Assembly: GCA_965267405.1 (NCBI GenBank)
Contig: OZ253954.1
Location: 2,046,001-2,110,000 of the forward strand
Direction: 5' to 3'
Origin: JAPPOI01 sp028818055
Lineage (GTDB): Bacteria; Pseudomonadota; Alphaproteobacteria; Rhodobacterales; Rhodobacteraceae
DNA length: 64,000 nt
Position 1 is the first letter of the stretch; each line of letters begins with the position of its first letter. Positions 16,084 to 25,221 of the stretch are shown in pieces. Below the pieces are notes generated by a model, which searched no databases, was not told where the DNA came from, and saw only the letters and a program-made list of their open reading frames with translations. The position numbers were made by a program, and so were the translations under genes.

Positions 16084-18165
16084 ATGTTCAAGAAAATCCT
16101 GATCGCCAACCGAGGCGAGATTGCCTGTCGCGTTATCAAGACCGCCCAAAAAATGGGTATCGCGACGGTTGCCGTTTACTCGGATGCGGACGCAAACGCT
16201 CTGCACGTGAAAATGGCAGATGAAGCTGTTCACATCGGTCCACCCCCGGCGAACCAATCCTATATCGTGATCGACAAGATCATGGATGCCATCCGCCAAA
16301 CGGGCGCTGAGGCCGTGCATCCTGGTTATGGTTTCCTGTCCGAAAACCCAAAATTTGCCGAGGCGCTTGAAAAAGAGGGCGTTGCCTTTATCGGCCCCCC
16401 AAAGGGCGCAATCGAAGCAATGGGCGACAAGATCACCTCAAAAAAGATTGCTCAGGATGCCGACGTTTCGACTGTGCCAGGATACATGGGTTTGATCGAA
16501 GATGCCGATGAAGCCGTGAAGATCTCAACAGAGATCGGGTACCCGGTGATGATCAAGGCCAGCGCCGGTGGCGGCGGTAAGGGCATGCGGATCGCTTGGA
16601 ACGATGAGGAGGCTCGTGAAGGCTTTCAGTCGTCAAAGAACGAAGCTGCCGCGTCTTTCGGTGATGACCGGATCTTCATCGAGAAGTTCGTCACGCAGCC
16701 CCGCCATATTGAGATCCAGGTGCTCGCAGACAGCCACGGGAACTGCATTTATCTGAATGAACGCGAATGCTCGATCCAGCGCCGGAACCAGAAGGTCGTT
16801 GAGGAAGCTCCTTCGCCGTTTCTGGATGAAGAGACGCGCCAAGCCATGGGTAAAGAAGCCTGCGATTTGGCAAAGGCGGTTGGATACGCCAGCGCGGGTA
16901 CCGTCGAGTTCATCGTCGATGGCGACAAAAACTTCTACTTTCTCGAGATGAACACGCGCCTTCAGGTCGAACACCCTGTGACCGAGTTGATCACTGGCGT
17001 CGACCTTGTGGAGCAAATGATACGTGTCGCAGCCGGCGAAAAGCTCTCGATCGGCCAAAGTGATGTTGGGATCAACGGATGGGCGATTGAAAACCGCCTT
17101 TACGCCGAAGACCCATACCGTGGGTTTTTGCCGTCGATTGGGCGACTGACACGCTATCGGCCACCGGCTGAAGTGGCCGAGGAAGCACGTGCCGTGCGCA
17201 ACGACACCGGCGTGTATGAGGGTGGCGAGATCAGCATGTTCTATGATCCTATGATCGCAAAGTTGTGCACTTGGGCACCGACGCGAGACGCCGCCATAGA
17301 AGAGATGCGCGTCGCGCTTGATACCTTTGAAGTCGAAGGCATCGGACACAACATTCCCTTCCTTGCCGCAGTGATGGACCATCCGAAATTCATCTCAGGT
17401 GACATGACTACGGCATTCATTGCCGAGGAATACCCTGATGGGTTTGAAGGCGTGGAATTGCCGGAAGAGACAATCGCTGAAATCGCGCAAGCCGCAGCTG
17501 CCATGCAGTACGTCGTCGATTGCCGCGATTTGAAGATAACCGGTCAAATGCGCGAACGCCGCAAAGACCTACATCGGTCTTATGCAGTGAACGTAGGTGG
17601 TGCGTCCTACGTTTTTGATGCGGTGATCGAACCAAATGAGTACAACTACTTCCTCGACGATCCCAAAGTGGCGCATCCGGTTGAGCTTTGGTCAGACGGT
17701 GATCCGCTAGAGGTGAATCTGGCCTGGCGGCCGGGGGCTTCGATCGCGTGCCTCCATGAACCGAACGAGATTGTGCCTGGTGAAAGCGGCGCGGCTGAAT
17801 GGCAAGGTGCGGTTAAGCTGACCCTGAAGGTCGACCGGCAGCCACGTGGGTTCCGCATTCGCCACCGCGGCGCAGACCTTGAAGTTACGGTCCAAAGCCC
17901 GCGCGCGGCTGAGTTGTACGCCCGCATGCCCGAGAAGACCCCGCCAGATACGTCAAAGATGCTGCTTTGCCCGATGCCGGGATTGATCGTGAAGGTTGAT
18001 GTCGAAGAAGGACAGGAAGTCCAGGAAGGTCAGGCGCTCTGCACCGTCGAGGCCATGAAGATGGAAAACATTTTGCGCGCCGAGAAGAAAGGCGTGATCG
18101 CCAAGATCAATGCCAAGGCTGGTGACAGCCTTCAGGTTGACGAAGTCATCATGGAGTTCGAGTGA
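16084..18165 (+). CDS. pccA: Propionyl-CoA carboxylase alpha chain (biotin carboxylase and carrier)
   Basis: A 693-residue biotin-dependent subunit. The biotin carboxylase part (about 1-450) starts KILIANRGEIACRVI and has the glycine-rich ATP-grasp loop ASAGGGGKGMR, ERECSIQRRNQKVVEEAPS and EMNTRLQVEHPVTE. A middle BT domain that contacts PccB follows. The C-terminal carrier domain has the biotin motif EAMKMEN with the modified Lys at about 659. It starts after a strong terminator. The convergent DUF4174 gene begins 7 bases after its stop. Together with pccB it makes methylmalonyl-CoA. Confidence 0.96.
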   Translation: MFKKILIANRGEIACRVIKTAQKMGIATVAVYSDADANALHVKMADEAVHIGPPPANQSYIVIDKIMDAIRQTGAEAVHPGYGFLSENPKFAEALEKEGVAFIGPPKGAIEAMGDKITSKKIAQDADVSTVPGYMGLIEDADEAVKISTEIGYPVMIKASAGGGGKGMRIAWNDEEAREGFQSSKNEAAASFGDDRIFIEKFVTQPRHIEIQVLADSHGNCIYLNERECSIQRRNQKVVEEAPSPFLDEETRQAMGKEACDLAKAVGYASAGTVEFIVDGDKNFYFLEMNTRLQVEHPVTELITGVDLVEQMIRVAAGEKLSIGQSDVGINGWAIENRLYAEDPYRGFLPSIGRLTRYRPPAEVAEEARAVRNDTGVYEGGEISMFYDPMIAKLCTWAPTRDAAIEEMRVALDTFEVEGIGHNIPFLAAVMDHPKFISGDMTTAFIAEEYPDGFEGVELPEETIAEIAQAAAAMQYVVDCRDLKITGQMRERRKDLHRSYAVNVGGASYVFDAVIEPNEYNYFLDDPKVAHPVELWSDGDPLEVNLAWRPGASIACLHEPNEIVPGESGAAEWQGAVKLTLKVDRQPRGFRIRHRGADLEVTVQSPRAAELYARMPEKTPPDTSKMLLCPMPGLIVKVDVEEGQEVQEGQALCTVEAMKMENILRAEKKGVIAKINAKAGDSLQVDEVIMEFE

Positions 18166-18172
18166 TGCTAAC

Positions 18173-18655
18173 TCAGCCTTCTTCGGCCCGCCGGTCGCGG
18201 ATTTCCTGTTGCCGCATTGGCATTTTGTCGATGGCGCGACTTAGCTCGCGCACGTCCCATGGGAACGGTTTGCGCAGCTTTACCCCTCCATCTTTCCCAA
18301 TCAGCGTGATCTGGAAGCCTCGTGGTCGGAGTTTCCGACGAATGTCGCTTGGATCATCACGCGAGGTATCGACGATGATCATGACGTCACGCTCAGCCAG
18401 TTCGTCGATCCGATCTGTGAGGAATTCGATCTGTTCTTTGAAGGATGGATCAGCCTCGGTATCGGCAAATACGATCAACGGGCGCGCGATCCATCGCAGA
18501 TCGTCAAGCGCGACGTCTTCGGCTGCAAAGATGATCGAACGATCAGCCTGCCAAAGCGAAACAGAATCCATGTCTGTAGACGCGCCATCAGCAGCATTGG
18601 CTACTGATGCCAATGCCAAAAACGCGGATGCTACCAAAGCGAATTTTGCCGTCAT
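18173..18655 (-). CDS. Exported DUF4174 protein
   Basis: A 160-residue protein with a signal peptide (cleavage about residue 21, ASVANAAD). The rest has the thioredoxin-like DUF4174 pattern: RPLIVFADTEADPSFKEQIEFL, DVMIIVDTS, FQITLIGKDGGVKLR and a C-terminal FPWDVRELSRAIDKMPMRQQE. No CxxC is present, so it is not a classic thiol oxidoreductase. It is on the opposite strand between pccA and the mutase; I recall this arrangement in related genomes. Role unknown. Confidence 0.8.
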   Translation of the reverse strand: MTAKFALVASAFLALASVANAADGASTDMDSVSLWQADRSIIFAAEDVALDDLRWIARPLIVFADTEADPSFKEQIEFLTDRIDELAERDVMIIVDTSRDDPSDIRRKLRPRGFQITLIGKDGGVKLRKPFPWDVRELSRAIDKMPMRQQEIRDRRAEEG

Positions 18656-18683
18656 TGGGTCTCCTTCTCAGCCAAATATATGG

Positions 18684-18755
18684 CGTGAACACGATTTTCG
18701 AAGGGTTCACTTGCGCGAAAACGCTCAATTTCGTCCGAAAACTTCCGTGAACACG
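18684..18755. promoter_or_regulatory. Repeated GTGAAC elements upstream of the mutase
   Basis: CGTGAACACG occurs at 18684-18693 and again at 18746-18755, with the inverted half-site GTTCAC at 18705-18710 between them. The gap is only 111 bases and divergent, so these may be operator half-sites. No regulator can be named. Confidence 0.35.
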
Positions 18756-18766
18756 GGGATCTCGTC

Positions 18767-20887
18767 ATGACCGATTGGAAAAAACTGGCAGAAAAAGAGC
18801 TTCGGGGCCGCCCTTTGGAGGACCTGAACTGGGAGACGCTCGAAGGAATCGAGGTCAAACCGCTTTATACGCAAGAAGATTTGGATGGATTGGATCACAT
18901 GGGGTCCACACCGGGGTTCTCGCCGTTCACACGGGGCGTGAAGGCCACGATGTATGCCGGGCGCCCTTGGACAATTCGTCAGTACGCTGGTTTCTCAACG
19001 GCTGAGGAATCGAATGCATTTTACCGCAGAAATTTGGCTGCTGGTCAGCAGGGTGTATCGGTCGCATTCGATCTGGCGACACACCGCGGATACGACAGTG
19101 ATCATCCACGTGTCATCGGGGACGTCGGCAAGGCAGGTGTTGCGATCGACAGTGTTGAGGACATGAAGATCCTGTTTGACGGCATTCCGCTTGATCAGGT
19201 GACCGTGTCGATGACGATGAACGGGGCGGTCATTCCGATCCTTGCTAACTTTATTGTGGCGGGGGAAGAGCAAGGACACGACAAATCACTTCTGGCAGGC
19301 ACAATACAGAACGACATCCTGAAAGAGTTCATGGTGCGGAACACGTACGTTTACCCGCCAGAACCATCCATGCGCATCGTCGCTGACATCATCGAATACA
19401 CGTCGGATTTCATGCCGAAGTTCAATTCGATATCGATCAGCGGCTATCACATGCAAGAGGCAGGCGCGAACCTTGTACAAGAGCTTGCTTTCACGCTGGC
19501 CGATGGGCGCGAATATGTCCGTACGGCAATTGCACGCGGCATGGACGTTGACAAATTCGCAGGCAGACTGAGTTTCTTTTTCGCAATTGGAATGAACTTC
19601 TTCATGGAAGCGGCCAAGCTTCGCGCCGCTCGTTTGCTCTGGTCGCGCATCATGGATGAGTTTGAGCCGAAGAACCCACGCTCAAAGATGCTGAGGACCC
19701 ATTGCCAGACGTCTGGCGTCTCGCTCCAGGAACAGGACCCGTACAACAATGTTGTGCGCACAGCCTACGAAGCCATGAGCGCGGTCTTGGGCGGAACTCA
19801 ATCGCTTCATACCAATGCGCTGGATGAGGCCATTGCTCTACCAACCGATTTTTCGGCGCGGATTGCACGGAACACTCAGCTCATTCTTCAGGAAGAAACG
19901 GGCGTGACAAACGTCGTCGATCCTCTGGCTGGCTCTTACTATGTCGAGAGCCTGACCGCAGAGCTGGCGGAACAGGCTTGGGCCTTGATGGAAGAGGTCG
20001 AAGAGATGGGTGGCATGACCAAGGCGGTTGCCAGCGGCATGCCAAAGTTGCGTATCGAAGAAAGTGCAGCAAAACGACAGGCGATGATTGATCGCGGCGA
20101 TGAAGTAATCGTTGGGGTCAATAAGTACCGGAAGGACAAGGAAGACCCGATCGACATCCTTGAAGTCGACAATCAGGCCGTCCGGTCCTCACAGATCGCG
20201 CGTTTGGAAAAGATACGCGGCGAAAGAGACGCCGCTGCCTGTGAATCTGCATTGGCAGAGCTTGAGCAGGTGGCATCAGAAGGCGGAAACCTTTTGGCAG
20301 CCGCCGTCGAGGCGGCGCGTGCACGCGCTTCAGTAGGAGAGATTAGCATGGCGATGGAAAAGGTCTTTGGCCGGCACAGAGCCGAGGTCAAAACGCTCGC
20401 AGGTGTCTACGGTGCTGCGTACGAGGGCGACGAAGGTTTCGCGGCAATCCAGAAGGACGTTGAGAACTTTGCCGACGAAGAAGGCAGACGCCCACGCATG
20501 CTTGTGGTGAAAATGGGGCAGGACGGGCACGACCGCGGAGCAAAAGTGATCGCGACAGCATTTGCCGACATCGGGTTCGATGTAGATGTGGGCCCATTGT
20601 TCCAGACACCGGAAGAAGCTGCACAGGATGCGATCGACAATGACGTGCACGTGGTTGGCATCTCGAGCCAGGCGGCAGGTCACAAGACACTTGCACCTAA
20701 GCTGATCGAGGCTCTGAAGGCGAACGATGCTGGAGATATCATTGTGATCTGCGGTGGCGTTATCCCGCAGCAAGACTACGAGGAATTGAAAGCGGCTGGC
20801 GTGAAGGCGATTTTCGGTCCGGGAACGAATATTCCCGAGGCAGCCGCGGATATCTTGAACCTGATCAGAGCTGCAAGAGCGACATAA
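18767..20887 (+). CDS. scpA: Methylmalonyl-CoA mutase
   Basis: A 706-residue B12-dependent mutase that turns methylmalonyl-CoA into succinyl-CoA, completing propionate entry to the TCA cycle. The N-terminal barrel has TPGFSPFTRGVKATMYAGRPW in two adjoining pieces, RNLAAGQQGVSVAFDLATHRG and the SGYHMQEAGA segment. The C-terminal cobalamin-binding domain has DGHDRG with the lower ligand His588 (DxHxxG, 586-591). It is the single-chain type, length normal. It lies on the same strand as pccA, 600 bases away, with the DUF4174 gene between. I saw no epimerase gene in the window. Confidence 0.96.
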   Translation: MTDWKKLAEKELRGRPLEDLNWETLEGIEVKPLYTQEDLDGLDHMGSTPGFSPFTRGVKATMYAGRPWTIRQYAGFSTAEESNAFYRRNLAAGQQGVSVAFDLATHRGYDSDHPRVIGDVGKAGVAIDSVEDMKILFDGIPLDQVTVSMTMNGAVIPILANFIVAGEEQGHDKSLLAGTIQNDILKEFMVRNTYVYPPEPSMRIVADIIEYTSDFMPKFNSISISGYHMQEAGANLVQELAFTLADGREYVRTAIARGMDVDKFAGRLSFFFAIGMNFFMEAAKLRAARLLWSRIMDEFEPKNPRSKMLRTHCQTSGVSLQEQDPYNNVVRTAYEAMSAVLGGTQSLHTNALDEAIALPTDFSARIARNTQLILQEETGVTNVVDPLAGSYYVESLTAELAEQAWALMEEVEEMGGMTKAVASGMPKLRIEESAAKRQAMIDRGDEVIVGVNKYRKDKEDPIDILEVDNQAVRSSQIARLEKIRGERDAAACESALAELEQVASEGGNLLAAAVEAARARASVGEISMAMEKVFGRHRAEVKTLAGVYGAAYEGDEGFAAIQKDVENFADEEGRRPRMLVVKMGQDGHDRGAKVIATAFADIGFDVDVGPLFQTPEEAAQDAIDNDVHVVGISSQAAGHKTLAPKLIEALKANDAGDIIVICGGVIPQQDYEELKAAGVKAIFGPGTNIPEAAADILNLIRAARAT

Positions 20888-20894
20888 AGCAAGA

Positions 20895-20919
20895 AAGCCG
20901 GGGGATAGCCCCCGGGCTT
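20895..20919. terminator. Bidirectional terminator between the mutase and nhaA
   Basis: AAGCCGGGGG (20895-20904) pairs with CCCCCGGGCTT (20909-20919) over ATAG, with a single bulged G. It lies between convergent genes and could serve both. Confidence 0.7.
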
Positions 20920-20944
20920 ATGCCTTTCGAGAGATATAACTTCG

Positions 20945-22138
20945 TTACTCAGCCGGTTGTGCCGCGGCCTCGGGTGCCTTTTCCTGAGACGATGCGAGCA
21001 TCAAAACCGAGTAGCCGATGATCGCTGACACGATCGAACCTGAGAGAACGCCGAGGCGAACATGGTTCAGAAGCGCCGGGTCCTCGTAGCTTAGTCCACC
21101 GATGAAGAGTGACATCGTGAAGCCGATACCGGCCAAACACGCCACGCCGTAGATGTGGGCCCAGTTTGCGCCGTGCGGCAGTCGCGCGAAGCCAAGCTTC
21201 ACCATGGCCCACGTGATGCCGAATACACCGACCTGCTTGCCGACAATCAGACCCAGAGCAATGCCCAGGGGAACGGGGGCAAGGAAATCACCCATCGACA
21301 GGCCACTCAGTACAACCCCCGCGTTCGCGAAGGCGAAGATCGGCACGATCAGGTACAATACGTAAGGTGCCAGCGCGTGCTCAAGCGAGTGCAAGGGCGA
21401 CTTGCCCCAACGGTCTTTCAATGGGATCAGGAATGCGGCGACCACGCCCGCTAGCGTTGCGTGAACACCTGACTTCAGAACGAAGACCCACATGACGATT
21501 GCGAGAAGGATCAGCGGTGCAACCCGGTGTACGCCGCGTAAATTCAGCACCAGCATCAAGGCGAGCGGTATCAGGGCCAAGCCCAAATATTCGACTTGGA
21601 GGTTGGCTGTGTAAAACAGTGCAATGATCAGAATTGCGCCGAGGTCGTCCAGGATCGCGAGGGTTAGCAAAAACACCTTCAGCGATGTTGGGGCTCTGGT
21701 CCCGACAAGCGCCAAAATGCCCAATGCAAACGCAATGTCAGTGGCAGCCGGAATAGCCCATCCCGCCATAGTTTCTGGGCTGCCCCAGTTGAACCAAGCA
21801 AATACAAGCGCGGGAACCGCCATGCCGCCCACTGCTGCTGCACCCGGCAGTACGACGTCGCGTGGATTCTTCAACTTCCCTTCCATGATCTCGCGCTTGA
21901 GCTCGAGACCTATGAGAAAGAAGAAGATTGCCATCAGGCCATCGTTGATCCACAGGATCAACGGTTTGGACAGACCGTCGTCATTAATCGTGATCGACAA
22001 ATATGCCCCAAGTGCGCCGTCATAAATCGGCTGGAGAGCCGAGTTGGCGGCAAACATCGCAGCAATCGCCGACAAGATAAGAAGGATTCCTCCGGCAGAG
22101 TCAGAATCGAAGAATTTGTCGAAGGCGCGCGAAAGCAT
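20945..22138 (-). CDS. nhaA: Na+/H+ antiporter NhaA
   Basis: A 397-residue inner-membrane antiporter with about 12 helices. The FFLIGLELKREIMEGKL segment and the AIPAATDIAFALGILAL segment, which holds the paired Asp-containing transport site region, are diagnostic; the end of the last helices has GIGFTMSLFIGGL. NhaA exports Na+ in exchange for protons, in keeping with a marine habitat. Monocistronic, convergent with the mutase. About 190 bases separate it from the next gene. Confidence 0.96.
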   Translation of the reverse strand: MLSRAFDKFFDSDSAGGILLILSAIAAMFAANSALQPIYDGALGAYLSITINDDGLSKPLILWINDGLMAIFFFLIGLELKREIMEGKLKNPRDVVLPGAAAVGGMAVPALVFAWFNWGSPETMAGWAIPAATDIAFALGILALVGTRAPTSLKVFLLTLAILDDLGAILIIALFYTANLQVEYLGLALIPLALMLVLNLRGVHRVAPLILLAIVMWVFVLKSGVHATLAGVVAAFLIPLKDRWGKSPLHSLEHALAPYVLYLIVPIFAFANAGVVLSGLSMGDFLAPVPLGIALGLIVGKQVGVFGITWAMVKLGFARLPHGANWAHIYGVACLAGIGFTMSLFIGGLSYEDPALLNHVRLGVLSGSIVSAIIGYSVLMLASSQEKAPEAAAQPAE

Positions 22139-22277
22139 TTGGTTATCCGAGTGTTTTTGTCCGAATTATCTGTCAGATGGACCGCAACCCTTGGAAATCA
22201 AGGCTGATTTGGTCGAATTTTCACGCAAGTAGGTCGAAAAATGCTGAAGATGCGACTCATCTGACTTAACCGCTGAA

Positions 22278-22291
22278 AAATTGTGCAATTT
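22278..22291. promoter_or_regulatory. Short inverted repeat before the VOC gene
   Basis: AAATTG (22278-22283) and CAATTT (22286-22291) are inverted with a 2-base centre, 39 bases before the ATG of the VOC gene and in the divergent gap with nhaA. A possible operator only. Confidence 0.25.
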
Positions 22292-22330
22292 AGTCTTGAT
22301 TGCCTGCGACACAAAGGCTCATGACGAGGT

Positions 22331-22957
22331 ATGACTACGGGATTGAAATTGGATCATTTGGTTGTGACAGCGCCTGATCTGGCATCGGGCGCTGCGCACG
22401 TAGAAAAGACCCTTGGTGTTGAGCTATCGGCGGTTGGCACGCATGCGTTCATGGGGACTCACAATCGTTTGCTGTCGCTGGGCCTAGGTCTTTATCTGGA
22501 AGTCATCGCGATTGATCCCAATGGCAACACGCCACCGCATCCCCGTTGGTTCAATATGGATAACCGTGAGCCCAACATCATTTTGAGCAATTGGGCGTGT
22601 CGTACGAAGGACCTTGAATCTGCATTGAAGGATGCACCGACGGGGACAGGTCAACCGCGTCGTTTCAACCGAGGTCGATACACGTGGCAAATGGCTTTGC
22701 CCGATACGGGCCGGCTTCCATTTGACGACATCGCGCCGGCACTTCTTCAGTGGGAGACAGGCGGCCATCCGACCGAGTTACTACCAGATGTTGGCTGTCG
22801 CTTGATCAAGTTGGAGGTGCGTCACCCGGACGCCACATTGCTTGGTCAGCGGAAATTTGATAGTAAGTCATTGGATTTAGTGGATTTTGTGGAATCCGAA
22901 GATATCGGTTTGGTCGCAACGATTTTGACGCCCACGGGCGAGAAAAGACTCTCATGA
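22331..22957 (+). CDS. VOC/glyoxalase-like domain protein
   Basis: A 208-residue protein starting LKLDHLVVTAPDLASGAAHVEKTLGVEL, the first VOC half, with ..HNRLLSLGLGLYLEVIAIDP completing it. It matches the Glyoxalase_3-like family, in which the second half is diverged. Substrate unknown. It overlaps the next gene by ATGA and begins a tight four-gene run (VOC, GNAT, TerB/J-domain, nuclease fold). Confidence 0.82.
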   Translation: MTTGLKLDHLVVTAPDLASGAAHVEKTLGVELSAVGTHAFMGTHNRLLSLGLGLYLEVIAIDPNGNTPPHPRWFNMDNREPNIILSNWACRTKDLESALKDAPTGTGQPRRFNRGRYTWQMALPDTGRLPFDDIAPALLQWETGGHPTELLPDVGCRLIKLEVRHPDATLLGQRKFDSKSLDLVDFVESEDIGLVATILTPTGEKRLS

Positions 22958-23463
22958 TTATTCGACCGGGCAAGCCATCCGATAGTATTCGTGTCACCGA
23001 AATCATGAACCCAATCATTCGCGACACGACCATCTCTTTCAAACGCGAAGAGTGGACCATTGATGATGCTGAGGCGCTGGTCTCTGGCTCTCCGGCTTTT
23101 TTTGTCGGTGAAGTTGAAGGGCGGGTGCAAGGATTTGCGTACTTCGATCAGTTTCGAAAAGCATCTGGATATGATCGGGCGATGGAGCAGTCCGTCATGC
23201 TTGCACCTGAGGCGCGTGGCACCGGCATGGGTAAGGCTTTGGTTGCTGAACTTGAGCGCGAAGCGCAGCGGCAGGGAAAAGGCTCGCTTTGGGGCGCGAT
23301 CAGCGCAGAAAACCAGGCCGGAGTAGCTTTTCACGCATCACTAGGTTTCGAAAAAATCGCTGTATTGCCTCGTGTCGGCTTCAAGTTTGGCCGTTGGTTG
23401 GATCTCGTTCTCATGCAGAAGTGGATTGCAGAAGAGGGTGACGATCCAAAAGGATCGGACTAG
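22954..23463 (+). CDS. GNAT N-acetyltransferase, phosphinothricin-acetyltransferase-like
   Basis: A 169-residue GNAT protein. The acetyl-CoA site is the VMLAPEARGTGMGKALVAELE segment (motif A, RGTGMG). N-terminal IIRPGKPSDSIRVTEIMNPIIRDTTISF and C-terminal AFHASLGFEKIAVLPRVGFKFGRW resemble the Pat/YncA group, which acetylates amino-acid-like substrates such as methionine sulfone or sulfoximine. Start ATG overlaps the VOC stop. Exact substrate uncertain. Confidence 0.87.
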   Translation: MIIRPGKPSDSIRVTEIMNPIIRDTTISFKREEWTIDDAEALVSGSPAFFVGEVEGRVQGFAYFDQFRKASGYDRAMEQSVMLAPEARGTGMGKALVAELEREAQRQGKGSLWGAISAENQAGVAFHASLGFEKIAVLPRVGFKFGRWLDLVLMQKWIAEEGDDPKGSD

Positions 23464-23472
23464 GGTCGCGCC

Positions 23473-24153
23473 ATGTCGATCTGGACCCGTATAACTGATG
23501 CAATCGAAGCGCTGCGCGCAGGCCAAAGCCTGTACGAAGTTTTCGAGAAATTGCGGTCGCCGCCCGAGCGCTCGGTTGCCTTTACCATTGCGGTAATTGC
23601 GCTTGGCGCGAAGATGGCGAAAGCCGATGGTTTGGTGACGCGTGATGAAGTTACGGCCTTTCGGGAAGTGTTTCACATCCCCAGAGAAGACGAGGCAAGT
23701 GCGGGACGCGTTTACGATCTGGCCAGACAGGATGTGGCTGGATTCGAAGAGTATGCGCATCGGGTCGCCGGAATGTTCAAATCTGCCGAGGGTACCCTTT
23801 GCGACTTGATGGAAGGGCTCTTCTATATTGCCGTAGCCGATGGCTCGTATCACGAACTTGAGAATGACTTCCTGAAGCGTGTGGCTGACATTTTCGGCTT
23901 GAGTGAACGTCAATTTCGGTCAGTCCGCGCACGTTTCGTTCCTGACGCTGATCCGGACCCTTGGGATGTGCTTGGCGTTGAGCCAGACGCTTCGATGGAT
24001 GAAATCCGCGCAGCTTGGCGACAACTGGTGCGCGACAGTCATCCCGATCGCATGATTTCTCGTGGTGTCCCGGAAGAGGCAATTCGGATGGCCGAAAAGC
24101 GGCTCATTGCCATCAATCGCGCTTGGGAAGAGATAAGCGCGAAAGCGGCCTGA
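23473..24153 (+). CDS. TerB-domain plus J-domain co-chaperone (DjlA-like)
   Basis: A 226-residue protein. Residues about 30-140 form a TerB/DjlA-type helical domain (VIALGAKMAKADGLVTRDEV and FYIAVADGSYHELE repeat the same acidic pattern). The end (about 160-224) is a J-domain with DPWDVLGVEPDAS, the HPD triad in RDSHPDR and a final helix. J-domains stimulate DnaK. It lacks the membrane anchor of E. coli DjlA. The stop overlaps the next start (TGATG). Confidence 0.88.
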   Translation: MSIWTRITDAIEALRAGQSLYEVFEKLRSPPERSVAFTIAVIALGAKMAKADGLVTRDEVTAFREVFHIPREDEASAGRVYDLARQDVAGFEEYAHRVAGMFKSAEGTLCDLMEGLFYIAVADGSYHELENDFLKRVADIFGLSERQFRSVRARFVPDADPDPWDVLGVEPDASMDEIRAAWRQLVRDSHPDRMISRGVPEEAIRMAEKRLIAINRAWEEISAKAA

Positions 24154-25148
24154 TGCGTATTGCGACATATAACGTCGAATGGTTTTCGAACTTGTTCGAC
24201 GATGACGGCAACTTATTGGACGACGACAAGTGGTCTGGTCGACATGATGTCAAACGGCATCAGCAATTGGCGGCTTTGGCGATTGTGTTCACGGCTTTGG
24301 ATGCCGATGGGATCATGATTATCGAGGCTCCGGACAGTCACCGTCGTCGAGACGGTGTTTTGGCGCTAGAGAACTTTGCTGAAACCGTCGGTCTGCGAGC
24401 TCGCAAAGCAGTGATGGGATACGTCAACGAAACGCAGCAGGAGATTGCCTTTCTATATGACCCGGACGTTTTAACGGCTGAACACGACCCTATCGGAACG
24501 CCAACATTCGATTCAGCGTATCGCATCGATTTGGATGTCGACGCGGCACCCGAGGCGGTGCGTTGGTCGAAGCCGCCGCTTGAGCTTGCGGTGCAAACAA
24601 ACACTGGCGTTTCGCTGCGGATGATCGGAGTTCATGCAAAGTCGAAGGCTCCACACGGCGCACGGCGTCCCAAGGAAGTGATGCGAATAGCCATTGAGAA
24701 CCGCCGCAAGCAACTGGCGCAGTGCATTTGGCTGCGTGAGCGTGTCGAAGATCATCTTGATGCCGCAGAACCGTTGATCGTCTTGGGCGACTTCAACGAT
24801 GGTCCCGGTCTTGATGAATACGAAAAGCTCTTTGGCCGATCGGGGGTTGAGATTGTGATCGGTGAGAGTGATGAGATGCAACTCTTCGATCCTCATGCCG
24901 AAGCTGTCATCCAAAGGCGAATTGGCGTGATGCCAGCATCCGCCCGATTTTGGGTGGCAAACAAGAAACGCTGGATGCAGACGCTTCTGGACTATGTGAT
25001 GGTGTCGCCTGATCTACGCGAGAAAACGTCGGAGTGGCGTATCTGGCATCCATTCGACGACCCGGTTTGTTACCGGACGCCCGAGTTGCGAGAGGCTTTG
25101 TTAACCGCCTCGGATCATTTTCCGGTTAGTGTTGAGCTGAACATCTAA
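24153..25148 (+). CDS. Endonuclease/exonuclease/phosphatase-fold protein
   Basis: A 331-residue EEP-fold protein. MRIATYNVEWF at the start, the EAPDS segment, GVHAKSKAPHG, VLGDFNDGPG and the ending SDHFPVSVEL match the metal and catalytic motifs of the DNase I-like superfamily. I chose ATG 24153, which overlaps the stop of the J-domain gene; longer upstream starts would run inside that gene. It has no signal peptide, so it is probably cytoplasmic. Substrate unknown: DNA, RNA or a phosphoester. Confidence 0.85.
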   Translation: MRIATYNVEWFSNLFDDDGNLLDDDKWSGRHDVKRHQQLAALAIVFTALDADGIMIIEAPDSHRRRDGVLALENFAETVGLRARKAVMGYVNETQQEIAFLYDPDVLTAEHDPIGTPTFDSAYRIDLDVDAAPEAVRWSKPPLELAVQTNTGVSLRMIGVHAKSKAPHGARRPKEVMRIAIENRRKQLAQCIWLRERVEDHLDAAEPLIVLGDFNDGPGLDEYEKLFGRSGVEIVIGESDEMQLFDPHAEAVIQRRIGVMPASARFWVANKKRWMQTLLDYVMVSPDLREKTSEWRIWHPFDDPVCYRTPELREALLTASDHFPVSVELNI

Positions 25149-25221
25149 GAGGCCAAATCTTCGTTGACCTGCAACACCTTGCGTTGCAAAGTTTGGTCGA
25201 CCATTGCCCGGGGGGATGTGA

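Noticed and set aside
15452..16102. Plus-strand ORF crossing the glycine-zipper lipoprotein
   Set aside because: It overlaps a well-supported lipoprotein in another frame and the terminator; its product looks random.
16633..17382. Minus-strand ORF of 249 residues inside pccA
   Set aside because: Shadow of the biotin carboxylase domain; no protein-like features.
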